Shown here: in pieces, positions 7,722 through 16,835 of the stretch | How the letters are laid out: each line of letters opens with the position of its first letter | How positions within the stretch are numbered: the first letter of the stretch is position 1 | Source: Clostridia bacterium | GTDB lineage: Bacteria > Bacillota > Clostridia > Oscillospirales > CAG-272 | Direction: 5' to 3' | NCBI GenBank assembly: GCA_017481495.1 | Contig: JAFUPC010000016.1 | Coordinates: 1 to 64,000, forward strand | Length of the DNA: 64,000 nucleotides | The notes under the pieces: generated by a model | The model's database searches: none | What the model was told of the DNA's origin: nothing | The model's input: only the letters and a program-made list of their open reading frames with translations | Program-made: the position numbers and the translations under genes

Positions 7722-8128
7722 GGGGTTTCCTCCTTTTCATCGGACGTTCGGGCGGACGGTTCGTCGGCACCGTCGGCGGCGTGCGCGATCATGGCGAGAA
7801 TTTCGTTTGCCTGCACATCGGTCAGATGTCCGCGGCGCGAAAATGCGGCAACGAACGCGGGCAGGGAACCCTCGAAGCGTTCCTCGACCAGCGCATCCAG
7901 CTCGGCATTCTGCGCTTCTTCCTTTGAGATGAGGGATGTCACGACTGCGTTTTCGTTTCGCAATACCCTCCGCTCCGCAAGCCGGCGGATGACGGTGTAC
8001 GTTGTCGCCTTGCTCCAGCCGAGCCGCTCCCGGCAAGCGCGGACGAGCACAGTGCTGTTGACCGGTTCCATCTCCCATAAAATGAGACAGAAGCGGTACT
8101 CGCTTTCAAAGATTTTCGGTGTTGGCAT
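7718..8128 (-). CDS. BlaI/MecI/CopY-family transcriptional repressor
   Basis: The protein has 136 residues; AAAGGAG lies 10 bases before the ATG. Residues 1-70 form the family winged helix (ESEYRFCLILWEMEPVNSTVLV...GWSKATTYTVIRRLAERRVL). The rest is the helical dimerisation region that the partner protease normally inactivates. It is the first gene of a two-gene operon with the M56 peptidase. A 17-base perfect dyad in the leader (8330-8346) is a candidate operator. The regulated targets may be only the operon itself; no beta-lactamase adjoins, although a serine hydrolase gene is divergently transcribed next door. Confidence 0.9.
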   Translation of the reverse strand: MPTPKIFESEYRFCLILWEMEPVNSTVLVRACRERLGWSKATTYTVIRRLAERRVLRNENAVVTSLISKEEAQNAELDALVEERFEGSLPAFVAAFSRRGHLTDVQANEILAMIAHAADGADEPSARTSDEKEETP

Positions 8129-8329
8129 TGGTTTGGTGCTCCTTTCATTTGAAAATATTCACTGCGGCTTTGCCACAACTTCACTGCGTCAGCAACTTCA
8201 CTTTGCGCAAAGCGCAAAACTTCACTGCGAAGCAACTTCACCGACTTTGATTCGACGAAAATTTTACTTTTGAGTGAATGCGGGCTGAATGGTTCGCACG
8301 AGAAGTCCAAACCGCTCATCTCCTCCCCA
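8129..8329. other. Repeat-like untranslated leader of the BlaI-like operon
   Basis: About 200 bases between the repressor start and its candidate operator contain a run of related 11-mers on the plus strand (ACTTCACTGCG, ACTTCACTTTGCG, ACTTCACTGCG, ACTTCACCG) and a perfect hairpin, TTTGCGC-AAA-GCGCAAA (8202-8218). Around 8276-8300 the sequence GAATGC...GGTTCGCAC..GAA recurs near 10063-10092. I see no gene with a properly spaced ribosome binding site. It looks like part of a dispersed intergenic repeat. Confidence 0.45.
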
Positions 8330-8346
8330 AACAGGTCTAACCTGTT
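8330..8346. promoter_or_regulatory. Candidate operator dyad for the BlaI-like repressor
   Basis: AACAGGTCTAACCTGTT is a perfect 7+7 dyad with a 3-base centre, about 13-30 bases downstream of the predicted transcription start of the repressor operon. The placement suits an autoregulatory site, but the sequence could also act as an RNA hairpin. Confidence 0.4.
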
Positions 8347-8365
8347 CAACCTCTTCTCGCTTATA

Positions 8366-8394
8366 AGTTTAACACATTCAACCTCTTTTGTCAA
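8366..8394 (-). promoter_or_regulatory. Promoter of the BlaI/BlaR1-like operon
   Basis: On the minus strand TTGACA (8389-8394) and TAAACT (8366-8371) have a 17-base spacer. The -35 is perfect and the -10 weak. Confidence 0.5.
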
Positions 8395-8444
8395 CCCCTT
8401 TTCCGAAAAATTCCGGAAAATTTTCGCAGAAATAGTGTCATCCC

Positions 8445-8473
8445 TTGCATTTCCCGGCGGAATATGGTATACT
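8445..8473 (+). promoter_or_regulatory. Promoter of the serine hydrolase gene
   Basis: TTGCAT (8445-8450) and TATACT (8468-8473) have a 17-base spacer, 44 bases before the ATG at 8517. Confidence 0.7.
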
Positions 8474-8516
8474 ATACCCAACGAAAATGCCCGAAAAAGA
8501 AAGGATGAACACCCAT

Positions 8517-10001
8517 ATGACCATCAACCACACCACCCCGGAGTCGCGCGGGGTTTCCTCCTCTCGCATTGAAGAATATCTCCGCCATCTGGAATCGCAC
8601 CATCTGGCGATGCACGATATTCTCATCGCGCGGGGAAATGACATTCTGGCGGAAATTTATTATCCGCCGTTTACAGCGGGGAAGCCGCACCGGCTCTATT
8701 CCGTGACGAAAAGCTTTGTTGCGCTGGCCGTCGGATTTGCTTTGCAGGATGGTCTTTTGTCGCTTGACGATCCGATGTCGAAGTATTTTGCGCGGGAGCT
8801 GGAAGCGGGCGGACAGAACGACGGCGAGTACGGTTTGCATATGCAGACCGTGCGCAATATGCTGATGATGAGCACCGCGAAATCCACGCAGGACTGGTTC
8901 ACCGCACGACACCTCGACCGCGTGCAGTTCTATTTTTCCAACACGAACCCCGCACGCAAGCCGGGCGAGAAATTTGAGTACGATTCCTCCGGCACCTTTA
9001 TCCTCGGTGCGCTCGTCGAACGGCTGACCGGGAAGACGCTGATGGACTATCTCGGCGAAAAGATGTTCTCAAAAATCGGCATCTCCGACCACCCGCGGGC
9101 ACTTTTCTGTCCCGGCGGACACACCTGGGGCGACTCCGCGTTTCTCATGTCGCCGACCGACCTTTACCGCGCGGCGCGGTTCGTTCTGAACGGCGGGACG
9201 TGGGACGGGGAACAGATTCTTTCCGCGGACTATGTGCGGGAAGCGACGTCGTGCCTCATACCGACGGGCGACGGAACGCACGTTGACGGAAACGGCTACG
9301 GATACTACATCTGGAAAGCATACGGAGAGGGATTCTTCTTCAACGGCATGGGATGCCAGTTTGCGCTGTGTGTGCCGGAAAAAGACTTGATTTTTGTCTG
9401 CAATGCCGACAATCAGGGCAATCCGGATGCCAAAAACCTCATTCTCGACGGTTTTTATGACATCATTGTAAAGAACACCGCGGATACGTTTCCAAAAGAT
9501 CCTGCCGCAGAAGAATCGCTTGCGGCGTATGTCTCCACCTTGAAGCTGTTTTCGGCATATGGGGATACAACCTCGACACTTGCCAAAACGGTCGGCGGCA
9601 GAACCTATGCGCTCGGGGAAAACCGCATGGGCATCCGGTGGATACGGCTGGACTTTAACGGCGATACCGGCGTTTTCCGGTACGAAAATGCGCAGGGCGA
9701 AAAAGAACTTCTGTTTGGAATGTGCCGCAATGCTTTCGCCGATTTCCCGCAGAGGGGATATTCCGATCTCGTCGGCAGTGAGCCGGGGGAACGCCTGTAT
9801 CACGGTGCGTATTCCGGCGCGTGGCGGGATGAGAAGACGTTCTGGCTCAAGGTTCAGCTGATTGATGACTATTTCGGCAATATGGATGCGGTATTTACGT
9901 TTACGGAAAACGGAGAATCCATGGAACTTGTCATGACGAAGACGGCGGAGGATTTTCTCCGTGAATACGAAGGTCGCGCGCAAGGCATACCGGTAAAATA
10001 A
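8517..10001 (+). CDS. Serine hydrolase of the class C beta-lactamase / DD-peptidase fold
   Basis: The protein has 494 residues. The catalytic SxxK motif is S62-V-T-K65 (HRLYSVTKSF), and the second motif YxS is Y155-D-S157 (KFEYDSSGTFILG), as in the S12 / beta-lactamase-related family that includes esterases and D-amino-acid peptidases. There is no signal peptide, so a cytoplasmic esterase or peptidase is more likely than an exported resistance enzyme. About 180 C-terminal residues beyond the catalytic domain form a separate, probably beta-rich domain. I chose ATG 8517, preceded by AAGGA; ATG 8505 lies directly on that site. It is divergent from the BlaI-like operon. Confidence 0.8.
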   Translation: MTINHTTPESRGVSSSRIEEYLRHLESHHLAMHDILIARGNDILAEIYYPPFTAGKPHRLYSVTKSFVALAVGFALQDGLLSLDDPMSKYFARELEAGGQNDGEYGLHMQTVRNMLMMSTAKSTQDWFTARHLDRVQFYFSNTNPARKPGEKFEYDSSGTFILGALVERLTGKTLMDYLGEKMFSKIGISDHPRALFCPGGHTWGDSAFLMSPTDLYRAARFVLNGGTWDGEQILSADYVREATSCLIPTGDGTHVDGNGYGYYIWKAYGEGFFFNGMGCQFALCVPEKDLIFVCNADNQGNPDAKNLILDGFYDIIVKNTADTFPKDPAAEESLAAYVSTLKLFSAYGDTTSTLAKTVGGRTYALGENRMGIRWIRLDFNGDTGVFRYENAQGEKELLFGMCRNAFADFPQRGYSDLVGSEPGERLYHGAYSGAWRDEKTFWLKVQLIDDYFGNMDAVFTFTENGESMELVMTKTAEDFLREYEGRAQGIPVK

Positions 10002-10229
10002 GAACGGCGGCGATTACAACAACGGTGTTGCACGTTGCTGTGGTTGAAACTTCGCTTTCGCGAGAATGCAGAGCGAAAGGTTCGCACAGAAAACTTTCCC
10101 CTTGGAGATTAAGGGGCGAAGATGCTTTGCATCTTCTGGGGACACGCGTTAGCGGTGGATGAGGTAAAACTCTATGAATCTTTCGCACCACTGTAAGTAC
10201 TCCCGCTGTATGTATCTGATACGCACAAT
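10002..10229. other. Intergenic region with hairpins and a repeat-like segment
   Basis: No gene. It contains two clean hairpins, CCCCTT/AAGGGG (10098-10116) and GAAGATGC-TTT-GCATCTTC (10118-10136). A segment near 10063-10092, GAATGC...GGTTCGCAC..GAA, is shared with the leader at 8276-8300. I read it as a member of a dispersed non-coding repeat. Confidence 0.4.
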
Positions 10230-10234
10230 AAAAG

Positions 10235-10288
10235 AAAGGCATTACAGCCCGTTTTCCCGTTTTTGGAAAATGTGACCGTAATGCCTTT
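10235..10288 (-). terminator. Terminator of the serC-serA operon
   Basis: Perfect 11-base arms, AAAGGCATTAC and GTAATGCCTTT, enclose a smaller hairpin. On the minus strand they are followed by CTTTTATT. Confidence 0.7.
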
Positions 10289-10307
10289 GTTCTGTTGTGT
10301 TTTTATA

Positions 10308-11477
10308 TTACTTGATGATGTTGACGCGGATGACGCTTTCCATGGTGGAAATGGTTTCTGCCGCGTTGTCCGGGATGGTGCCGCTGATCTCAAGGATCGT
10401 GTAGGCATAATCCTTCTTGGACTTGCTGATCATGTTCTCGACGTTGATGCCCTGGGAGGAGATGATGGCGGTGATGTTGTTGAGGACACCGGGAACGTTC
10501 TTATGGAACACGCAGATGCGCGCATCGCCCGTGTGCGGGATCTCCGCATCCGGATAGTTGACGGAGTTGCGGATGTTGCCGTTTTCCAGGAATTCGATCA
10601 GCTCGCGTGCCGCCATGATCGCGCAGTTGTCCTCGGATTCCTCGGTGGATGCGCCCAGATGGGGAAGCGCGACGATACCCGGGACGTTGACGGTCTCCTC
10701 GGTCGGGAAGTCGGTGACATAACGTGCGACCTTGCCGGAGGCGAGTGCTTCTTTCATGTCAGCGGCGTTGACGAGGTCTGCACGGGAGAAGTTCAGTATG
10801 CGGACACCGTCCTTCATCTTTGCAAAGGATTCTTTGTTGAACATTCCGCGTGTTTCGGGCGTGGAGGGAACGTGAACGGTGATGTAATCGCAGGTCTCGA
10901 AGATCTCATCCATGCTTGCTGCCTTTTCGATCTTGCGGGAGAGCTTCCATGCGGCATCGATGGTCATGAACTTGTCAAAACCGAGGACTTCCATATGCAG
11001 ATCCTCTGCGGCATTTGCAACGAGCGCACCGATGGCACCGAGACCAATGACACCGAGCTTCTTGCCCGCGACCTCACAGCCGGCGAACTTGCTCTTGCCT
11101 TTTTCGACCTGCTTGGCAACGTCTGCATCGGGGGTGTTGACAAGTGTCTTTGCCCATGCGGCACCCTCGGTGATGTCACGGGATGCGAGCATCAGACCGC
11201 AGATGACCAGCTCCTTGACGGCGTTGGCGTTTGCACCGGGCGTGTTGAAGACGGCGATACCGGCTTCGGAGCAGCGTTCCACCGGAATGTTGTTGACACC
11301 GGCACCTGCGCGGGCGATGGCCTTTAATTCGGGATTGAATTCCATATCGTGCATGGTCGCGGAACGGACCATGATGGCATCAGGGTTCTGAACGTCTTCC
11401 CCGACGGTGTAGCGGTCGGCTTTGAAGTTGTCCGTGCCGACCTTGGCGATTTTATTGTATAATTGAATGTTGTACAT
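10308..11477 (-). CDS. serA: D-3-phosphoglycerate dehydrogenase
   Basis: The protein has 389 residues and catalyses the first step of serine synthesis, oxidising 3-phosphoglycerate with NAD+. The Rossmann glycine motif GLGAIGALVANAA lies near residue 145, and the catalytic histidine is in ALPHLGAST near residue 270. A C-terminal ACT domain (from about 320, RICVFHKNVPGVLNNITAII) is the usual serine-sensing module, so feedback inhibition is plausible. It follows serC by 18 bases in one operon. AAAGGA precedes the ATG. Confidence 0.95.
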   Translation of the reverse strand: MYNIQLYNKIAKVGTDNFKADRYTVGEDVQNPDAIMVRSATMHDMEFNPELKAIARAGAGVNNIPVERCSEAGIAVFNTPGANANAVKELVICGLMLASRDITEGAAWAKTLVNTPDADVAKQVEKGKSKFAGCEVAGKKLGVIGLGAIGALVANAAEDLHMEVLGFDKFMTIDAAWKLSRKIEKAASMDEIFETCDYITVHVPSTPETRGMFNKESFAKMKDGVRILNFSRADLVNAADMKEALASGKVARYVTDFPTEETVNVPGIVALPHLGASTEESEDNCAIMAARELIEFLENGNIRNSVNYPDAEIPHTGDARICVFHKNVPGVLNNITAIISSQGINVENMISKSKKDYAYTILEISGTIPDNAAETISTMESVIRVNIIK

Positions 11478-11495
11478 GACATTTCCTTTCCTGAC

Positions 11496-12584
11496 TTACG
11501 CTTTCGGATTGTTTGCAGCGAAATCACGCATGAATTTCACAAGCGTTTCCACACCCTCGATGGGCATTGCATTGTAAATGGATGCGCGCATACCGCCGAC
11601 GGAGCGGTGACCCTTGATGTTCTTGATACCGGCGGCATCGGCTTCCTTGGCGAATTTCTTGTCAAGGTCGGCATCTCCTGTGACAAACGTGACGTTCATC
11701 ATGGAGCGGTATTCTTTTTCGACCGGTGCGATGTAATAATCCTGGCTGTCAAGGTAGTCGTAGAGAATTGCGGCTTTCTTTGCATTGTGCGCTTTCATGG
11801 CATCCAGACCGCCCATGTCGAGGATCCACTCGTAAACGAGCTTTGCCATATAGATGCAGTAGCAGGGGGGCGTGTTGTACATGGAATCGTTGTCTGCCAT
11901 CGTCTTCCAGTCGAGCATGACGGGCGTTTCGGGACGTGCTTTTCCGAGCAGATCCTCGCGGACGATGATGACGGTCAGACCTGCGGGTGCCATGTTCTTC
12001 TGTGCGCCGGCGTAGATGACACCGAACTTCGAGACGTCGATGGGCTCACTGATGATGCAGGAGGACAGATCGGCAACCAGCGGAATGTCGCCGGTGTCGG
12101 GAATGTAGTTGTACTTGGTGCCGTAGATGGTGTTGTTGAAGCAGATGTGGACATAGTCAGCATCGGGACGGATGTCGTCTTTCGTGATCTGCGGGATGTA
12201 GGTGAAGTTCTTGTCCTTGGAGGAGGCAACGACACGGACATCGCCGTACTTCTGCGCTTCCTCATAAGCTTTCTTTGAGAACTGACCGGAGACGATGTAG
12301 TCCGCCTTGCCGGAGCCGTTCAGAAGGTTCAGCGGAACAGCGGCAAACTGCGTGGATGCGCCGCCCTGCAGGAAAAGAACCTTGTAGTTGTCCGGGATGT
12401 TCATAAGCGTGCGGAGCTTTGCCTGTGCCTGTGCGATGATTTCTTCGTAGACCGGAGATCGGTGGCTCATCTCCATCACGGACATACCGGAATCCCCGTA
12501 ACAGATAAGCTCAGAAGCAGCCTTTTCAAGGACAGGAAGCGGCAGCATGGAGGGGCCGGCAGAAAAATTGAATACTCTGTTCAT
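11496..12584 (-). CDS. serC: Phosphoserine aminotransferase
   Basis: The protein has 362 residues and transaminates 3-phosphohydroxypyruvate to phosphoserine with PLP. The opening NFSAGPSMLPLPVLEKA and the segment YAGAQKNMAPAGLTVIIV, with the PLP lysine in AQKN, are diagnostic for class V aminotransferase SerC. AAAGGAG precedes the ATG. It is the first gene of the serC-serA operon. No serB-type phosphatase is adjacent; the PHP-domain gene downstream is not an obvious substitute. Confidence 0.95.
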   Translation of the reverse strand: MNRVFNFSAGPSMLPLPVLEKAASELICYGDSGMSVMEMSHRSPVYEEIIAQAQAKLRTLMNIPDNYKVLFLQGGASTQFAAVPLNLLNGSGKADYIVSGQFSKKAYEEAQKYGDVRVVASSKDKNFTYIPQITKDDIRPDADYVHICFNNTIYGTKYNYIPDTGDIPLVADLSSCIISEPIDVSKFGVIYAGAQKNMAPAGLTVIIVREDLLGKARPETPVMLDWKTMADNDSMYNTPPCYCIYMAKLVYEWILDMGGLDAMKAHNAKKAAILYDYLDSQDYYIAPVEKEYRSMMNVTFVTGDADLDKKFAKEADAAGIKNIKGHRSVGGMRASIYNAMPIEGVETLVKFMRDFAANNPKA

Positions 12585-12607
12585 AACGAATCTCCTTTGT
12601 GTTGCGC

Positions 12608-12628
12608 ATCTCCCGTCTGACGGGAGAT
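12608..12628. promoter_or_regulatory. Hairpin in the serC leader
   Basis: A perfect 9-base-pair stem (arm ATCTCCCGT) with the 3-base loop CTG lies between the predicted transcription start and the ribosome binding site of serC. It has no T run, so it is more likely an mRNA-stability hairpin or a dispersed mini-hairpin than a terminator. Confidence 0.45.
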
Positions 12629-12652
12629 ACAGAAAATGAAATTTACTTCTCT

Positions 12653-12681
12653 ATTGTACTACTTTTTGCAGGATTTGTCAA
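12653..12681 (-). promoter_or_regulatory. Promoter of serC-serA
   Basis: On the minus strand TTGACA (12676-12681) and TACAAT (12653-12658) have a 17-base spacer. Confidence 0.75.
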
Positions 12682-12759
12682 TAGCAAATTGCAAATTTTG
12701 TGAAAAAGATAACGAAAATGGCGGAAAAATGCGTGTTTTTACCATGTAAAACCGCAAAA

Positions 12760-13716
12760 TCACGAAAGGATGGGTGTCGCGTAGCCGTGTTTTCCGTTTT
12801 TGTCAACGATCTCGATGCGCACGAAGCGATCCTGGGGGCGGAGATTGAATTCCGCTTCCGTGATGCCGCTGCCGTCTTTTGCGGTGAGACTTCTCGCCGG
12901 ATGCCAGACAGAGCCGGTGTAGAAGATGACGGTTTCGACCGGGGCGTCTGCGCGATTGTCCCCAGCGACTGTGTCACCCGCGACAATGTCGCAGGACAGA
13001 TGCACGGTCTTGTCGGTGCCGTTGTCGGCGGGGGAAACCGTTACTGTGAACCGTGGCGCCTGCGTTGCCATGATACGGCCTGCGCGGAGCGCTTCCATGA
13101 TCGCCTCCTCTGTCAGCTCGTCTGCCTGCACATAAATATAGGAGAGGCAGTCCTCGCCGTCGTAGAAATGCGAATCGTCCGCCGCCATGCACGGATACAC
13201 GACCCCGCGTGCCGCCAGCTGGTCGATGACCTCGCCCGAATACGGACGGCAGTTGTGCGGAAGTCCGGAAACGGAGTTGTAGATCTCCACCCCGTCAAAG
13301 CCGTGGAGCGCCAGGATCTGCTCGCAGGTGTCAAGCGACCATGCGGGATGCGCAAGGATGGCGATTCCGCCGCAGGCGTGTACCGCATCAATGACCTCAT
13401 GCGCGCCGAGGTCGGGGTCTTTGCGGTCGAGAAGTGCTGTCGCAGAGTTTTTTTCTCCGATGGCGACGATGTGGAAAACGCCGCGTAGAATGTCCGCGCC
13501 GTGGACGTTGTACTCGCATCCGGGGAGCAGAAGCAGACCGTTGTCCGCCGTTTTGCCCTCGGAGGGGATCCAGTGGTCGGTCAGCGCAAGGAAATCGTAG
13601 CCGTGTTCCCTGTACAGCGCGATGACCTCCTCCGGCGTTTTCTTTCCGTCGGAAACTGTTGTGTGGGTGTGAAGATTGCCTTTGTACCAGGTTTTGCCGT
13701 TTTTGTCTGTGAACAT
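12760..13716 (-). CDS. PHP-domain phosphoesterase
   Basis: The protein has 318 residues. Metal-binding motifs of the PHP superfamily are visible: KGNLHTHTTVSDG near residue 15, ALTDHW near 45, ILAHPAW near 120 and ADDSHF near 180. The last 100 residues look like a beta-rich appendage that I cannot assign. Free-standing PHP proteins hydrolyse phosphoesters such as histidinol phosphate or short nucleotides; the substrate here is unknown. It is the last gene of the run from murD through manA, 53 bases after manA. Confidence 0.8.
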   Translation of the reverse strand: MFTDKNGKTWYKGNLHTHTTVSDGKKTPEEVIALYREHGYDFLALTDHWIPSEGKTADNGLLLLPGCEYNVHGADILRGVFHIVAIGEKNSATALLDRKDPDLGAHEVIDAVHACGGIAILAHPAWSLDTCEQILALHGFDGVEIYNSVSGLPHNCRPYSGEVIDQLAARGVVYPCMAADDSHFYDGEDCLSYIYVQADELTEEAIMEALRAGRIMATQAPRFTVTVSPADNGTDKTVHLSCDIVAGDTVAGDNRADAPVETVIFYTGSVWHPARSLTAKDGSGITEAEFNLRPQDRFVRIEIVDKNGKHGYATPILS

Positions 13717-13769
13717 AGTATGCCTTTCTTTGTTTGGAAACTCTCAGATTTTCGACAGAATCACGATCA

Positions 13770-14741
13770 TCATATCTTTGATAGGATGACGGTTACACTG
13801 CCGCCTGTGCCGCGCACGGAATACTCTCCCATGCCTGCGGGCAGGAAATAGCTTGCACCGGGGGTGAGCGCGTATTCTCCGCTGTTGTGAACGAGAACGC
13901 CGGAACCCGCTGTGACGAGCAGAGAAACGAACGAATCGTCGCCCACACAAAGCGCGGTTTCCGCCCGGGCGGTGACAGTCTCCACATGGAAATACTTGGA
14001 ATCCGCAAGACAGTCCCTGTCGCCGTTTTCGTATTGCAGGGCGGAAATTTCCTCTTCTGTGAAGTGCTTGGCGCATTTCACGGCATCGTCCACATGGAGC
14101 GCACGCAGAGAACCGTCTGCCTGACGGCGGTTGTAGTCGTAGACACGGTAGGTGGTGTCGCAGTTCTGCTGGACTTCCGCAAGCAGAATACCGCCGCCGA
14201 TGGCGTGGATGAGTCCCGCCGGAATGAAGAAGACATCCCCCGCCCGGACCGGAACGTAGTTCATCAGCTCTTCCAGCGTGCCGCCCTCGATTGCCGCACG
14301 GAGTTCGTCTTCGGTGAAATTGCGGTTTGTGCCGAAGATCAGCTCCGCGCCCATCGACGCTTCCAGAACGATCCACATCTCGGTTTTGCCGCGCGGGTCG
14401 GCACAGCCTGCCGCCTTGGCATACGCATCGTCCGGGTGAACCTGAATGGACAGCTTGTCGCGTGCATCAATGAATTTGATGAGCAGCGGGCAGGCGGGGT
14501 CTTCGTTGTTCTTCGCGATCATCGATGGGTATTTTTCCAGCAGTTTATGCAGACATTCGCCCATATATTCGCCGCCGACGATAAAGCCGGGGTTGTCCTC
14601 GCGCGCCGACAGCATCCACGCCTCGGCAATGTTGTCAAGCTTCGACTGAAAATCAAAGCAGTCCCGCATCCGGTTCCCACCCCAGATGGTCGACCGGCAA
14701 ACCGGCGATAATTGCATCGGATATAAAACAGGTGTATCCAT
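13770..14741 (-). CDS. manA: Mannose-6-phosphate isomerase, class I
   Basis: The protein has 323 residues and interconverts mannose 6-phosphate and fructose 6-phosphate in the cytoplasm. The zinc-binding cupin motif SIQVHPDDAYAK lies near residue 95, with the partner Glu in KTEMW and a further His in FIPAGLIHAIGGG. Its length fits the short Firmicutes form. It follows the GH78-like gene by 66 bases, which suggests co-expression of sugar release and entry into glycolysis. Confidence 0.93.
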   Translation of the reverse strand: MDTPVLYPMQLSPVCRSTIWGGNRMRDCFDFQSKLDNIAEAWMLSAREDNPGFIVGGEYMGECLHKLLEKYPSMIAKNNEDPACPLLIKFIDARDKLSIQVHPDDAYAKAAGCADPRGKTEMWIVLEASMGAELIFGTNRNFTEDELRAAIEGGTLEELMNYVPVRAGDVFFIPAGLIHAIGGGILLAEVQQNCDTTYRVYDYNRRQADGSLRALHVDDAVKCAKHFTEEEISALQYENGDRDCLADSKYFHVETVTARAETALCVGDDSFVSLLVTAGSGVLVHNSGEYALTPGASYFLPAGMGEYSVRGTGGSVTVILSKI

Positions 14742-14807
14742 AATAAATTCCTCTCGTATTCATTGTATACATCACACGATGGCCAGCCGCAGGCTGTCCA
14801 TTGGATA

Positions 14808-16814
14808 TCATTGCTTATCCGCCAGGATAAGTATGGGTGCTGCCGCCCACGGATGGCAGAGACTGGTGTTCCATTTCTGCTCTTTTCCCCATGCTTCAAA
14901 CAGGGTCGTCGCTCCCTCAGACAGCATATTGCACCACGCATCCGGGGATTTCAGCATCTCGATTGCATCTGCTTCATATCCGGCTTTTTTCAGTGCCGCG
15001 AGCATGAAGTAGGACATATAGACTCCCATGCAGAAGCCGCGTTCCTTTACCAGCTTCACAATGTCCGCCCGGATGTCACACGGTGCATACCGGTCAAGTC
15101 CGACGTACAGCGCAAGGAAGTTGGAGTGGGAAGCGGTGTGCTTCGTCGTTTTTGCATCGGTGAACAGGTGCTGCTCGGGGTCGTAAAATTCTGCGGTGAA
15201 CGCCCGCGCGACCCGTTCGGCATAGCCCTTGTCCGTCTTTTCGCCGAGCAGGGTGCGGATGTCGTCCATGTCGGTGAGCATTCCGTACCAGAAGGCATTC
15301 AGGACATTGTGCGCACCGGGGCCGATGGGCTTCTTTGCGGGGAAATCGTAGTTGTCGCGCAGGTTTTCCGGCCAGTCGATTAAGTTCCAGGTGTCAACGC
15401 ATTCCAGAAGACCGTCTCCGCGGTCAAAGCGGCGGAAATGGGCGACAGCTGCTTCACAGTAGGGGGCAAGCGCTTCCAGTGTCTCCCGGTCGCCTGTGTG
15501 GCGGTAATACCACAGAAGCTGATGCGGATACTGCATCGAGTAGTCGGCAATTTCCTGCATAAAGGCGCACGGCGCGACCGTCATGATGCCGTCGGTGATG
15601 AACGTGGAGCGGGCGTATTCCCACAGTGCCTTTTTCATCATCGCGCCGTCGCCCGTCAGAAGCAGATGCGCCGCGGAGGACACTGTGCCGTCGCCGAGAT
15701 ACTGTCCCTTTTCGCGTGTCGGGCAGTCCATGTAGACCTCCTGCACGGAGTATTTGATGGTGTCCGCGCAAAGCTTCCAGACGGCGCGCAGGGTCTCATC
15801 GTCCGCAGGACACGAAACGGCTTCTCTGTACGGATAATGGCGCACGCGCATCCGGATGTCCGCATCGTTTACGGTGCATCCTGCGGGCAGACGCAGGCGG
15901 AAATAACGCATTCCGCGGTAGTCGTAGGGGACAAGCGTGTCCTCGCCGCCGGACAGTGTCCAGAACTCCTCGTAGACACAGTTGCAGCGCATCTCGTGCC
16001 GCACGGTGCCGTCCGCGTTCAGTTCCTCACCGCAGCGGATGTTGATCTTCGTTCCGGCAAGCCCCTTTGCTTTCAAGGTGAGCATACCGATGCACTCAAA
16101 GCCGATGTCACCGTCGATATACACGCATCCGTCCGGGGCAGTGGTGCGCACAAGGGATGCGGGCGCAATATCGTAGATGTCGAGCTGTTCTGTCGGCTGT
16201 AAAAAGAAATTGTAGTCGGTGTTCTGCTTCGGCACGGCGGATTCCCACGCGCTGTCGTCGTAATCGGGCATCTCAAAGCCGACTTCGGGTGCACGGCTGT
16301 CGAAGTCCTCGGCAAACTGCGTGTCGTAGCCGAATTTGCGGGCGCCGGTGTAGCCGGAGTGCTCTGCGCATTTCCAGGCAGTATCGGAGACGAGTACCTC
16401 TTTTCCGTCGCAGACAAGGGAACAGACCATCATCTGCCGCAGGTCGGCGGAGACCCAGACACGGTTATAAAGCCCCTGATAATACGTATGGACGGCGATG
16501 ACGTTTTTGCCGGGTCTCAGATACGGTGTTACGTCGATGTCGTTGTAATAATAGTGGAACGGATATCCGGGCGCGGGTCCTTGCGTGACAAAGGTGCCGT
16601 TTACATACAATTTATAATAATCGTCGGCGGAAACGGACAGAACCGCTTTTGTGGGTACAGTGTCAAGGGAAAACGCGCGGCGGAAGAGGATGTGGCGGTT
16701 TTCGTATTCCGCCGGATGGGGATTTTGATACGGTTCCGCTTCGCGGTGGAAGACGTTGATGGGGGACGTCGCTTCAAAGCGTTTGTTTGTGATACAGATG
16801 GCGTTTTGAAACAT
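14808..16814 (-). CDS. GH78-type alpha-L-rhamnosidase-like protein
   Basis: The protein has 668 residues. The N-terminal region (about 50-170, ADDYYKLYVNGTFVTQGP) has the carbohydrate-binding-like beta domain seen in family GH78. The catalytic (alpha/alpha)6 barrel starts near 330 with the hallmark EVYMDCPTREKGQYLGD, which carries the acidic residues of the active site. There is no signal peptide, so it would act on imported oligosaccharides. It lies 21 bases after the methionine gamma-lyase family gene and before manA. The exact sugar is uncertain, since several GH78 relatives lack rhamnosidase activity. Confidence 0.8.
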   Translation of the reverse strand: MFQNAICITNKRFEATSPINVFHREAEPYQNPHPAEYENRHILFRRAFSLDTVPTKAVLSVSADDYYKLYVNGTFVTQGPAPGYPFHYYYNDIDVTPYLRPGKNVIAVHTYYQGLYNRVWVSADLRQMMVCSLVCDGKEVLVSDTAWKCAEHSGYTGARKFGYDTQFAEDFDSRAPEVGFEMPDYDDSAWESAVPKQNTDYNFFLQPTEQLDIYDIAPASLVRTTAPDGCVYIDGDIGFECIGMLTLKAKGLAGTKINIRCGEELNADGTVRHEMRCNCVYEEFWTLSGGEDTLVPYDYRGMRYFRLRLPAGCTVNDADIRMRVRHYPYREAVSCPADDETLRAVWKLCADTIKYSVQEVYMDCPTREKGQYLGDGTVSSAAHLLLTGDGAMMKKALWEYARSTFITDGIMTVAPCAFMQEIADYSMQYPHQLLWYYRHTGDRETLEALAPYCEAAVAHFRRFDRGDGLLECVDTWNLIDWPENLRDNYDFPAKKPIGPGAHNVLNAFWYGMLTDMDDIRTLLGEKTDKGYAERVARAFTAEFYDPEQHLFTDAKTTKHTASHSNFLALYVGLDRYAPCDIRADIVKLVKERGFCMGVYMSYFMLAALKKAGYEADAIEMLKSPDAWCNMLSEGATTLFEAWGKEQKWNTSLCHPWAAAPILILADKQ

Positions 16815-16835
16815 GGTCGTAATTCCTTTACTGTC

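Noticed and set aside
7939-8319. Small protein from ATG 8319 in the BlaI-like leader
   Set aside because: The GGAGG lies only 2 bases from the ATG, the frame runs into the repressor gene in another frame, and the sequence is repeat-like.
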